Source: CALEUX01 sp037439945 (GTDB lineage: Bacteria; Bacteroidota; Bacteroidia; Bacteroidales; Marinilabiliaceae). Taken from it: a DNA stretch of 11,166 bases. The stretch covers positions 1 to 11,166 of the forward strand of contig JBBIVA010000125.1 in the NCBI GenBank assembly GCA_037439945.1, in the 5' to 3' direction. Below are positions 1-5,403 of the stretch, piece after piece. The stretch's first letter is position 1; every line of letters begins with the position of its first letter. The notes beneath the pieces are model-generated. The model was not told the DNA's origin and searched no databases. It was given only the letters and a program-made list of their open reading frames with translations. A program made the translations under genes and the position numbers.

Positions 1-13
1 CGGTAGGGTTAAT

Positions 14-59
14 CCCTGCTAAGTCATTAGTTCATTGCCTTTCTAATGACTAATCAGGG
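14..59. repeat. Imperfect hairpin with CCCTG...CAGGG ends
   Basis: Bases 22-30 (AGTCATTAG) are perfectly complementary to 43-51, around a 12-nt loop. The stem resumes after an internal mismatch zone with CCCTG at 14-18 paired to CAGGG at 55-59. It has the same architecture as the 103-158 element (CCC at one end, GGG at the other) but no obvious sequence identity. No T-run follows the 3' arm, so it does not look like a terminator. Confidence 0.5.
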
Positions 60-102
60 TTAAAAATTAAAAGCATTAAAAATCAAAACTAAAACCATCT
101 TT

Positions 103-158
103 AACCCAAATTAATCAATAGGAGGCGAAGTATGAGCCGAACTATTTGATTTAATTGG
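103..158. repeat. 56-bp palindromic repeat, left copy
   Basis: This segment matches 11110-11165 at 53 of 56 positions in the same orientation. It is itself an imperfect inverted repeat: arms at 105-120 (CCCAAATTAATCAATA) and about 143-158 (TATTTGATTTAATTGG) can pair with one or two bulges around a ~22-nt loop beginning GGAGGCGAAG. All three differences between the copies fall in the loop and the arms are identical, as expected if the hairpin is what is conserved. The GGAGGC...ATG in the loop resembles a ribosome site and start codon, but it opens only a five-codon frame and the ATG is lost in the other copy. I do not recognise the family. Confidence 0.8.
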
Positions 159-186
159 CATAATCCCGATTTAGTGATTGTTTCAA

Positions 187-202
187 TTCCAAATCTTTGG
201 AA
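187..202. repeat. Short near-perfect palindrome
   Basis: TTCCAAATCTTTGGAA consists of two perfect 7-base arms around a 2-base centre. The size and symmetry fit a dimeric protein-binding site as well as a chance palindrome. It lies about 290 bases before the sigma-factor gene, far for an operator of that gene. Confidence 0.35.
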
Positions 203-223
203 CTGACTACAAGCACTTTATCG

Positions 224-247
224 ATTACGCATTTTCAAATGCGTAAT
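224..247. repeat. Perfect 10-bp hairpin with TTCA loop
   Basis: ATTACGCATT at 224-233 is exactly complementary to AATGCGTAAT at 238-247, leaving a TTCA tetraloop. The downstream bases are TTGGGTTTAA rather than a run of T, so a terminator role is not well supported. The 3' arm runs directly into the ATTTGGG word shared by the other repeats nearby. Confidence 0.55.
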
Positions 248-325
248 TTGGGTTTAACATACGCATCTGAATCAGAATAGAATATGTTTTACCAAAATTG
301 TCTGGATGTTGATAATAATTTTGAT

Positions 326-393
326 AACCCAAATAATTTTAATCGCTATTTTGAAGGAGGCTAAAACAATTATGTTCTATTTTCAAATTTGGG
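326..393. repeat. Possible diverged third copy of the palindromic repeat
   Basis: This stretch begins AACCCAAAT and ends ATTTGGG like the 103-158 element. It has GGAGGC at 356-361, and CTATTT at 377-382 lies at exactly the same distance after GGAGGC as in the left copy. The distance from GGAGGC to the GG end is also the same (32 bases). Only about 12 of those 32 bases match outside GGAGGC, and the 5' half is 11 bases longer, so homology is suggested, not shown. Confidence 0.25.
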
Positions 394-412
394 TTTAATC
401 AGTTACCCAAAT
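384..412. repeat. Second repeat module, left copy, with perfect 8-bp arms
   Basis: Bases 384-405 match 11064-11085 at 21 of 22 positions in the same orientation. In this copy ATTTGGGT (387-394) is exactly complementary to ACCCAAAT (405-412) around the 10-base loop TTAATCAGTT. It sits 76 bases before the sigma-factor start and so could lie in or near its promoter or leader. In the right copy the complementary partner is further away, at 11110-11119. Confidence 0.6.
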
Positions 413-488
413 GAAAAAAGATGTACATTGAATAAGGGTTTTTTATTAATTTGCTGTCATAAAACAGACAACAATTAGTGTCAAATTA

Positions 489-1031
489 ATGGACCAGCCT
501 ATCCGGGAAAAGGAATTAATGGTAAAAATTACTATGGGCGATCAGTTGGCTTTTGAACATTTATTCAAAGCTTATTACTCGCGATTGGTGGTTTTTGCAC
601 GTAAATTTGTTGTCGATAATGACATGGCCCAGGATATTGTCCAATCGGTTTTTATTATCCTTTGGGAGAAAAAAAACAAGTTACAAATTAGTTCGCCGGG
701 AGCTTATCTGATGGTTTCAGTGCGTAACCAGTGTTTAAATGAATTAAAACAACAAAAAATTTTAATTTCCACCGAAGAAAAACATGTAAATATTATTGAT
801 AAACCCTTTGATATAGTTCCTTCAGACGATGTTATAGAAAGGGTAAACAACGTAATATCTGAAATGCCACCCCAAAGACAGAAAATTTTCAGGATGAATC
901 GTTTTGAAGGTTTAAAATATCGTGAAATTGCAGTTGTTTTGGGTTTATCGGTAAAAACCGTTGAAGCTCAAATGGGAAAAGCTTTACAATATTTACGCGA
1001 AAAAATACCGCTTGCAATTAATAGCGAATAA
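489..1031 (+). CDS. RNA polymerase ECF-type sigma-70 factor
   Basis: An alternative sigma factor of the extracytoplasmic-function group, which would direct core RNA polymerase to a small set of envelope or uptake promoters. At 180 residues it has the usual ECF length. Region 2 spans about residues 18-85 (DQLAFEHLFKAYY, then DNDMAQDIVQSVFIILWEKK, the core-binding and -10 recognition helices). Region 4 spans about 120-173, with the helix-turn-helix YREIAVVLGLSVKTVEAQM that reads the -35. There is no C-terminal extension. The ATG at 489 gives a full region 2, so no earlier start is needed. The next gene, 108 bases on, encodes a FecR-type anti-sigma factor, the standard Bacteroidota arrangement, so activity is presumably held back by that partner until a signal arrives. 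The target promoters cannot be told from this window. Confidence 0.95.
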   Translation: MDQPIREKELMVKITMGDQLAFEHLFKAYYSRLVVFARKFVVDNDMAQDIVQSVFIILWEKKNKLQISSPGAYLMVSVRNQCLNELKQQKILISTEEKHVNIIDKPFDIVPSDDVIERVNNVISEMPPQRQKIFRMNRFEGLKYREIAVVLGLSVKTVEAQMGKALQYLREKIPLAINSE

Positions 1032-1032
1032 G

Positions 1033-1102
1033 TTACAAAAACCAACATGCAATTTAAAAATAAATTATCATTTAGGCTTAAATTTAAATAGGGGTTTTTG
1101 TT
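1033..1102 (+). other. Nested inverted repeats between sigma and anti-sigma genes
   Basis: ACAAAAACC at 1035-1043 is exactly complementary to GGTTTTTGT at 1093-1101. Inside it AATTTAA at 1051-1057 is complementary to TTAAATT at 1078-1084. In the transcript this could fold as a stem within a stem across most of the gap between the two genes. All arms are AT-rich, so stability is modest. A role in setting the sigma to anti-sigma ratio is only a possibility. Confidence 0.25.
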
Positions 1103-1139
1103 ATAATTAAAGTCATCATATTAGTTAAAGAATTTAGTG

Positions 1140-2138
1140 ATGCTGATGTTTGAAAATATAAATTTTGAATTATGTGCAAGGATTTTATCAGGTGAGGCAA
1201 CGCCTTTGGAAGCTGCCGAACATGAAAAATGGCTTGCTGGCGACCCTGTGAACCAAAACGAATGGGAAGAAATTGTTAAAACCTGGGATACTGCCAGCAA
1301 TTCAATCCGTTACAAAAATGTTGATGCAGATAATGCGTGGAATAATGTTAAGAAAAAAATAAACCAACAAAAGGACCACAAAACTGAAATTACATTACCA
1401 AAAAAAATGGCATCATTAGCGGCAGTTGCCCTGGTTTTAATAACATCAATAACCATAATATGGTGGTTACAGCCCGGCAAAAAAATTACCTACCAGGATA
1501 TAACAGTACAAAGCATTGAAGGAAAAGAAGTAATACTGCCGGATGGTTCAATTGTTAATTTGAATTCAAATACAATAATTACATACACATCTCCTTTTAA
1601 ACCGAATATAAGGGAAGTATCTGTTGATGGCGAGGCATTTTTTCAGGTATTTGAAAACAAAGGAACACCATTTGTAATACAAACAGATGATCTTAAAATT
1701 AAGGTGCTTGGAACATCATTTAATGTAAAATCATATAATAATCAAACAGAATCAACTGTTGATGTAAAAACAGGAATTGTAGAGGTTTCATCTAAATTAC
1801 TAAATGTTAATTCAATAATTATAGAATCTGGTTTAAGAGTTGTATACGACCGTAAAAAAGGTACCCTGGAAAAGACATCTGCCGATCGAAACTTCCTTGC
1901 CTGGAAAACAAAACAATTTGATTTTGAAAACTCAACCCTTTCAAGCGTTTTTAAAACACTGGAGAATGTTTACCAAGTTAAAATCCAGGTATCAGATGCA
2001 ACAATTCTTGATGAAAAAATGGGAGGAACTTTTTCCCATAATTCAATTGAATACATAACCGATGTTATTTGTACAACCTTTAATCTTGAGTATAATACTG
2101 TTGATGGTAACATAATTATTTACCGGAAACCAAAATAA
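1140..2138 (+). CDS. FecR-family anti-sigma factor (inner membrane)
   Basis: A single-pass membrane regulator that should bind and control the ECF sigma factor encoded just upstream. The cytoplasmic N-terminal part (residues ~1-88, ELCARILSGEATPLEAAEHEKWLAG, then a conserved W near the EEIVKTWD motif) is typical of sigma-binding FecR proteins. One hydrophobic segment follows (~91-110, ending IIWWLQP). The periplasmic FecR domain covers ~120-215 (EVILPDGSIVNLNSNT, DGEAFFQV, VLGTSFNVKSY). The C-terminal ~75 residues (FENSTLSSVFKTLENVYQVKIQV onward) match the DUF4974 / STN-like domain common in Bacteroidota FecR proteins. Total length is normal. An in-frame GTG lies one codon earlier at 1137 and another ATG at 1146, so the start is uncertain by two or three codons. 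I chose the first ATG. Confidence 0.93.
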   Translation: MLMFENINFELCARILSGEATPLEAAEHEKWLAGDPVNQNEWEEIVKTWDTASNSIRYKNVDADNAWNNVKKKINQQKDHKTEITLPKKMASLAAVALVLITSITIIWWLQPGKKITYQDITVQSIEGKEVILPDGSIVNLNSNTIITYTSPFKPNIREVSVDGEAFFQVFENKGTPFVIQTDDLKIKVLGTSFNVKSYNNQTESTVDVKTGIVEVSSKLLNVNSIIIESGLRVVYDRKKGTLEKTSADRNFLAWKTKQFDFENSTLSSVFKTLENVYQVKIQVSDATILDEKMGGTFSHNSIEYITDVICTTFNLEYNTVDGNIIIYRKPK

Positions 2139-2190
2139 ACATTTAACCTAATTTTCGTTCGGAATTTTTTTCCAATGGCAAAAAATTAAA

Positions 2191-3669
2191 ATGCTGAAAA
2201 GACTTTTAATTTCCATACCCCTTTGGTTTGTTTTGTCCTTTACCTGTAAGGGACAGGATATTGTTTTTACCCAAATTGCCGAATTTAAATTTCAAAACAT
2301 CAGAATTGGTCATTTAATTGACTCATTATCCATTATTTACGGAATTGACTTTGCATACGATGCCGGAATTATTAAAATTGATTCAATAGTTAATGTTGAT
2401 GCAAAAGGAGAAATTCTGGGCGATTGGATAAACAGTTACTTTAAAAATTCAAAAAGAGATGTAAGTTTTACCGACAGACAAGTTATTATTGGAAGGCCCC
2501 GGGGAGTTTTTATTCCCCGGGAATCATTACGAATTTCAGGGAAAATAGAAATTTATGGTACAAACCGTCCATTGCCATTTGCCAATATTGGTGTTATTGA
2601 TCATCCAATAGGTACAACATCAAACGAACAGGGCAACTTCGAAATTATCCTGCCCATAACCTACTCGGGCGAAAAACTTTCAATTTCACATCTTGGCTTC
2701 TTAAGCCGTAAGATTTCAATTCCACGGTCCGACACAACAATTCATGTATCATTAGCTGAAACTACTGTGCACCTGCCCGAGGTTCAGATCAAATATATGA
2801 ACCCCATTCATATTTTACAAAATATGGTTGATCGCATACCTGCCAATTATCCCACCGATACATATTTTCTTACTGCCTTTTTTCGGGAAACCATAAAACA
2901 GGATGGACGGTATGTAGATGTTTCAGAAGCTATTGTTGAAATATTGAAACCCTCCTATCAAACGTCATTTGATTATGAAAAAGCAAGGTTTATAAAGGGC
3001 CGGAAAGGGAAGGAATTGTCAGAAATGGACATTGTAAATTTTAAACTGGAAGGCGGTCCTTACCACTTTTCAAGGCTTGACGTTGTTCGGCACCGTGATT
3101 TTGTTAACCTTAATAATGAAGCAGGTTTTTACAATTATTATTTTGAAGGCCTTGGCATTGAGCACGACAGGCTGGTTTATAAGGTGAGGTTTAAACCAAA
3201 GGACGATTCGGAAGATTTATTTTACCAGGGAGAACTAAGGATAGACTCCGAAACTTATGCCCTGGTAAGTGCTATATTTGAATTAACACCACCATCAATA
3301 CGAAGAAGCCGGAATTATTTAATTAAACGTGATGCCCGCAGATTTATTACAAAACCATATCTGGCCAGATACTATGTAGATTATCGCCCATGGGGCAATA
3401 TTTGGATTTTGAATAAAGTCAGAGGAGAAGTAAGTCTGCGGATTACAGATAAATCAAATAAACAGCGTAGTGATATTCAAACCATTTCCGAAATACTTGT
3501 AAGCGATTTAGTAAAAGCCGAAAGCAGGCAAAAACATAAATGGTTTGGAACCTTTAAAGCCGATTATATTTTGTCAGACAATATCGGGGACTTTGACCCT
3601 GATTTCTGGAAAAATTTCAATATTATAAGCCCCGATGAAGCTCTTGAGAAAGTATTTTCAGGGAAGTGA
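2191..3669 (+). CDS. Secreted STN plus carboxypeptidase-regulatory-like protein, no TonB barrel
   Basis: An exported protein of unknown role, 52 bases after the anti-sigma gene and probably co-transcribed. A signal peptide is visible (KR, hydrophobic 5-17, likely cleavage after KGQ near residue 22). An STN domain, the small secretin/TonB signalling fold, spans ~29-102 (FQNIRIGHLIDSLSIIYGIDFAY). A carboxypeptidase D regulatory-like beta domain follows at ~115-190 (ISGKIEIYGTNRPLPFANIGV, GTTSNEQGNFEI, LSISHLGF). The remaining ~290 residues, from YMNPIHILQNMVDRIPANYP, resemble the periplasmic part of DUF5686-type proteins but stop before any long barrel region. In classic sigma/FecR systems the STN belongs to a TonB-dependent outer-membrane receptor. 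Here there is no plug or barrel, which makes this either a barrel-less sensor or a regulated envelope protein. The domain calls are firm; the role is inference. Confidence 0.8.
   Translation: MLKRLLISIPLWFVLSFTCKGQDIVFTQIAEFKFQNIRIGHLIDSLSIIYGIDFAYDAGIIKIDSIVNVDAKGEILGDWINSYFKNSKRDVSFTDRQVIIGRPRGVFIPRESLRISGKIEIYGTNRPLPFANIGVIDHPIGTTSNEQGNFEIILPITYSGEKLSISHLGFLSRKISIPRSDTTIHVSLAETTVHLPEVQIKYMNPIHILQNMVDRIPANYPTDTYFLTAFFRETIKQDGRYVDVSEAIVEILKPSYQTSFDYEKARFIKGRKGKELSEMDIVNFKLEGGPYHFSRLDVVRHRDFVNLNNEAGFYNYYFEGLGIEHDRLVYKVRFKPKDDSEDLFYQGELRIDSETYALVSAIFELTPPSIRRSRNYLIKRDARRFITKPYLARYYVDYRPWGNIWILNKVRGEVSLRITDKSNKQRSDIQTISEILVSDLVKAESRQKHKWFGTFKADYILSDNIGDFDPDFWKNFNIISPDEALEKVFSGK
2498..2521 (+). 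other. GC-rich hairpin inside a coding region
   Basis: CCCGGGGA at 2498-2505 is exactly complementary to TCCCCGGG at 2514-2521 around an 8-base loop, GTTTTTAT. It stands out in AT-rich surroundings. It encodes the linker around residues 103-111, between the STN domain and the carboxypeptidase-regulatory-like domain. Confidence 0.5.
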
Positions 3670-3676
3670 GTGAAAT

Positions 3677-3712
3677 AAAAAAACAGCATCCTGGTTTGAA
3701 TGCTGTTTTTTT
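3677..3712. terminator. Bidirectional rho-independent terminator
   Basis: A perfect 13-bp stem: seven A then CAGCAT at 3677-3689, paired with ATGCTG then seven T at 3700-3712, with a 10-base loop. It follows the + strand gene stop by 7 bases and lies 31 bases beyond the stop of the converging - strand gene. The A-run on one side and T-run on the other give a U-tract in both directions, so it should end both transcripts. Confidence 0.88.
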
Positions 3713-3743
3713 ACAACTGAGCCATATTTTAGCTATGTCAGAT

Positions 3744-3983
3744 TTAGGCGCAGCGTTGTTTTAAGAAATCAATCGTTGAACGCACTGAAATGATCCTTGG
3801 TAAGGCATCATTATCTATATTCAGGTTAAAACTGGTTTCAAGGTAAAAAAGGAAACAAGTCATATCAATATCATCCATTAACATATCCATTGAAAATGTT
3901 GCATCTTCATTAATACGGTTACGGGGAACACCTGTTTTCCTTAACACTTTATAAAGATTGCGACGTATATTTTTTGTTTTCAT
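3744..3983 (-). CDS. Acyl-carrier-protein-like small protein lacking the attachment serine
   Basis: A 79-residue cytoplasmic protein with an ACP-like four-helix pattern. Its middle (MDDIDMTCFLFYLETSFNLNI, residues ~36-56) lines up without gaps to the ACP helix II signature DSLDxVELVMxLEExFxIxI, and ISVRSTIDFLKQ (65-76) to the final ACP helix (TTVxxAIDYI). The serine that carries 4'-phosphopantetheine in ACPs falls on Asp38 here (DDID in place of DSLD), so the protein should not be able to carry an acyl chain in the usual way. It may be a structural or regulatory relative, as in the serine-less DUF1493-type ACP-like proteins. Basic N-terminus (MKTKNIRRNLYKVLRK). It stands alone, convergent to the preceding unit and divergent from the next gene, with no fatty-acid or polyketide gene nearby. 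The family assignment rests on my alignment by eye. Confidence 0.7.
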   Translation of the reverse strand: MKTKNIRRNLYKVLRKTGVPRNRINEDATFSMDMLMDDIDMTCFLFYLETSFNLNIDNDALPRIISVRSTIDFLKQRCA

Positions 3984-4219
3984 GAATCATTTTTTTATTC
4001 CTGCGAATAATATCCTTTTGATTATCCGACCGTATTTATTAATTAAATAACCGAATTCATAAAACATGACAATTTATAAACCCATTACACGTATGCAAAA
4101 TTGAACTTTTTTTAAAAATGTTTGAAAGTTTTATCCAAACAAACTTTTATATCCTATATTTCAATGCATTACAATATTAAAAAAAAATTACTATTGAGTT
4201 GTTAATAACTTAATTCAAC

Positions 4220-4255
4220 TTTGTCTGAACAAAATATTAACAGTTTTTATCTTTG
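4220..4255 (+). promoter_or_regulatory. Candidate Bacteroidota-type promoter
   Basis: TATCTTTG at 4248-4255 is an exact match to the Bacteroidota -7 consensus TAnnTTTG and ends 21 bases before the ATG of the DUF4494 gene. A TTTG at 4220-4223 could be the -33 element, but the 24-base gap is longer than the usual 19-21, so only the -7 element is well supported. Confidence 0.5.
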
Positions 4256-4276
4256 TAATCTAAAAATATAATAAAA

Positions 4277-4738
4277 ATGCACACTTGGTTTGAATGCAAG
4301 GTTCGTTATATTAAAACCGACGAAAACACAGGAAAAGAGAAAAAAGTTAGTGAGCCATACCTGGTAGATGCAGTTTCTTTTACCGAGGCTGAAAGCAGAA
4401 TTTATAAAGAGCTGGAGCAAATGATCAGAGGCGATTTTCATGTTACTAACATTCGGAAAGCCGGCTATTCTGATATATTCCCTTCTGATAATGGTGACAG
4501 ATGGTATAAATGTAAAGTTTCGTATGTTTCAGTTGATGAAAAAGCCGGAAAGGAAAAAAAAATAGTATCACAAATGTTGGTAATGGCTTATAACCTGAAA
4601 GAGGCTTACGATAATCTTTTAAAATCATTATCGGGTATTACTATTGATTTTGATGTTACCGGAATAAATGAAAGCCCTGTGATGGATGTTTTCCCCTATC
4701 ATCTTGAAAGTGATGCAGAATTTGAGAAAAACACCTGA
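4277..4738 (+). CDS. DUF4494 family protein with two duplicated halves
   Basis: A 153-residue protein, probably cytoplasmic (no signal peptide or membrane segment), of the Bacteroidota DUF4494 family, whose function is not known to me. The opening MHTWFECKVRY and the VSEPYLVDAVSFTEAE block are characteristic of it. The protein is visibly two copies of one ~70-residue module: residues 4-70 and 76-141 share W[FY]xCKVxY, then GKEKK, a [YM]LV segment, an EA pair, DFxVT and D[IV]FP at matching spacings. The last ~12 residues are acidic and variable. It has its own promoter-like -7 element and a likely terminator ~43-82 bases past the stop, so it is probably transcribed alone. A mixed beta-strand and helix module is likely from the pattern (inference). 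Confidence 0.88.
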   Translation: MHTWFECKVRYIKTDENTGKEKKVSEPYLVDAVSFTEAESRIYKELEQMIRGDFHVTNIRKAGYSDIFPSDNGDRWYKCKVSYVSVDEKAGKEKKIVSQMLVMAYNLKEAYDNLLKSLSGITIDFDVTGINESPVMDVFPYHLESDAEFEKNT

Positions 4739-4780
4739 TTTTTATTTCGCAATATTATTAAAGAAACATTTTATTAAATT

Positions 4781-4820
4781 CCAACGAACGGCACCAATGC
4801 AGAATTTCGTGGTTTTTTTT
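4781..4820 (+). terminator. Likely rho-independent terminator after the DUF4494 gene
   Basis: CCAACGAA at 4781-4788 pairs with TTCGTGG at 4806-4812, giving seven base pairs with one bulged A. An inner GCA/TGC pairing may shorten the loop. Eight T follow immediately at 4813-4820. The loop is longer than ideal, which lowers confidence. Confidence 0.5.
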
Positions 4821-4943
4821 CTACCAAAAGGATAAAAATATAAATATTAAGCCAGGTTAATAATTAAAATATAAAACCATTTATATAGTGTTGCTTAAAA
4901 AATAAGCATCAAATTAACAGAAGGGAAAGACCTTTAAAAACGG

Positions 4944-5114
4944 CTATTTAACCCTGATTCGCAATTTCCTTTTAATTTTTTCTGTTTCAATTAAACTTTT
5001 ATTACCTTCTGGTGTCTTATAGAAATATTTTAACCCTGTTGCTTTAATAGCCCTGCAAAATAATATTGATGTGTAGTGGCTGTTAACTCCATCACAGAAA
5101 ATTAATGATATTAT
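4944..5114 (-). pseudogene. Possible remnant of a small protein gene
   Basis: The - strand is open for 56 codons, ending at a TAG at 4944-4946, with an in-frame stop directly upstream at 5115-5117 and no ATG. The translation has a protein-like composition in its second half (for example LKYFYKTPEGNKSLIETEK, then a basic tail KIKRKLRIRVK). A different frame carries an ATG at 5090-5092 that reads MELTATTHQYYFAGLLKQQG and then stops. A single frameshift near 5033-5040 would join it to the basic tail and give a ~50-residue protein. I recognise no family. At this AT content an open stretch of this size can arise by chance. Confidence 0.15.
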
Positions 5115-5363
5115 CTATTATAATTGAGCCCTAATGTAATGATTAGGAATAATAATTAATTTTATATTATTTATGTTAATTGTTCTGTATCTTTTTTATT
5201 TACTTGAATTACAGATGCATACAAACATACTCGTTAAATATGTAAGGTGTTTGAAACCAAGAACTTGCATTTGTCTAACATCAAATATTCAAAAAGCCTA
5301 ACGATCTGTTATATGTTTGAATGTTAATTTATAGTTAATCGTTAAGCGATAAAATTCAGTTTG

Positions 5364-5371
5364 TAAATTTG
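5364..5371 (+). promoter_or_regulatory. Candidate -7 element for the efflux operon
   Basis: TAAATTTG matches the Bacteroidota -7 consensus TAnnTTTG and lies 32 bases before the adaptor gene's ATG. No TTTG or TTG -33 element is found at the expected 19-21 bases upstream. Confidence 0.3.
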
Positions 5372-5403
5372 TTGATACTTTTATGCTCCGTTAAAAAAAA
5401 TAT

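Larger units (their letters stand above)
1..488. other. Gene-free left region packed with inverted repeats
   Basis: No reading frame of convincing length or coding character lies in this stretch. It holds at least five inverted repeats within about 400 bp (14-59, 105-158, 187-202, 224-247, 387-412), listed separately. Short words recur: CCCAAAT or its complement ATTTGGG near 105, 247, 328, 387 and 406, and AATCAG near 52, 271 and 397. This suggests a series of diverged palindromic units rather than random AT-rich DNA. The final ~75 bases would form the leader of the sigma-factor gene. I see no clear TTTG / TAnnTTTG promoter there; the nearest approximation is TTAATTTG at 446-453, one base off the -7 consensus. 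Function of the array is unknown. Confidence 0.6.
4739..5403. other. Gene-free interval between DUF4494 gene and efflux operon
   Basis: No gene can be supported in this 665-bp, very AT-rich stretch. It contains the terminator near 4781-4820, a small hairpin TGCTTA/TAAGCA at 4892-4908, a possible decayed - strand reading frame at 4944-5114 (separate entry), and a promoter-like -7 element just before the efflux operon. Between 5323 and 5346 the word GTTAA occurs three times in tandem orientation, which could be an operator or chance. No adjacent transcriptional regulator is present, although efflux operons often have one. Confidence 0.5.

Noticed and set aside
121..149. Ribosome site and start codon (GGAGG...ATG) for a small gene in the left repeat
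   Set aside because: The frame ATG AGC CGA ACT ATT ends at once in TGA, and the right copy has GTG in place of ATG. Bacteroidota genes in this window do not use strong Shine-Dalgarno sequences.
224..258. Integron attC-like site (hairpin followed by GGTTTAAC)
   Set aside because: The GTTTAAC word is only partly like an attC core, there is no matching partner at the other end of the hairpin, no integrase, and the genes are in normal operons, not cassettes.
1..488. CRISPR array or tandem repeat array
   Set aside because: The repeated words are short, irregularly spaced and differ in length. There are no constant direct repeats with unique equal-length spacers and no cas genes.
2191..2257. Lipoprotein signal on the STN protein (Cys at residue 19)
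   Set aside because: The residues before the cysteine (L-S-F-T) do not fit a lipobox, and the CKGQ/D site fits ordinary signal peptidase cleavage better.
4247..4628. Open frames on the - strand opposite the DUF4494 gene
   Set aside because: They are the antisense of a recognised conserved family and have skewed Phe/Leu/Tyr-rich composition typical of the reverse complement of AT-rich coding sequence.
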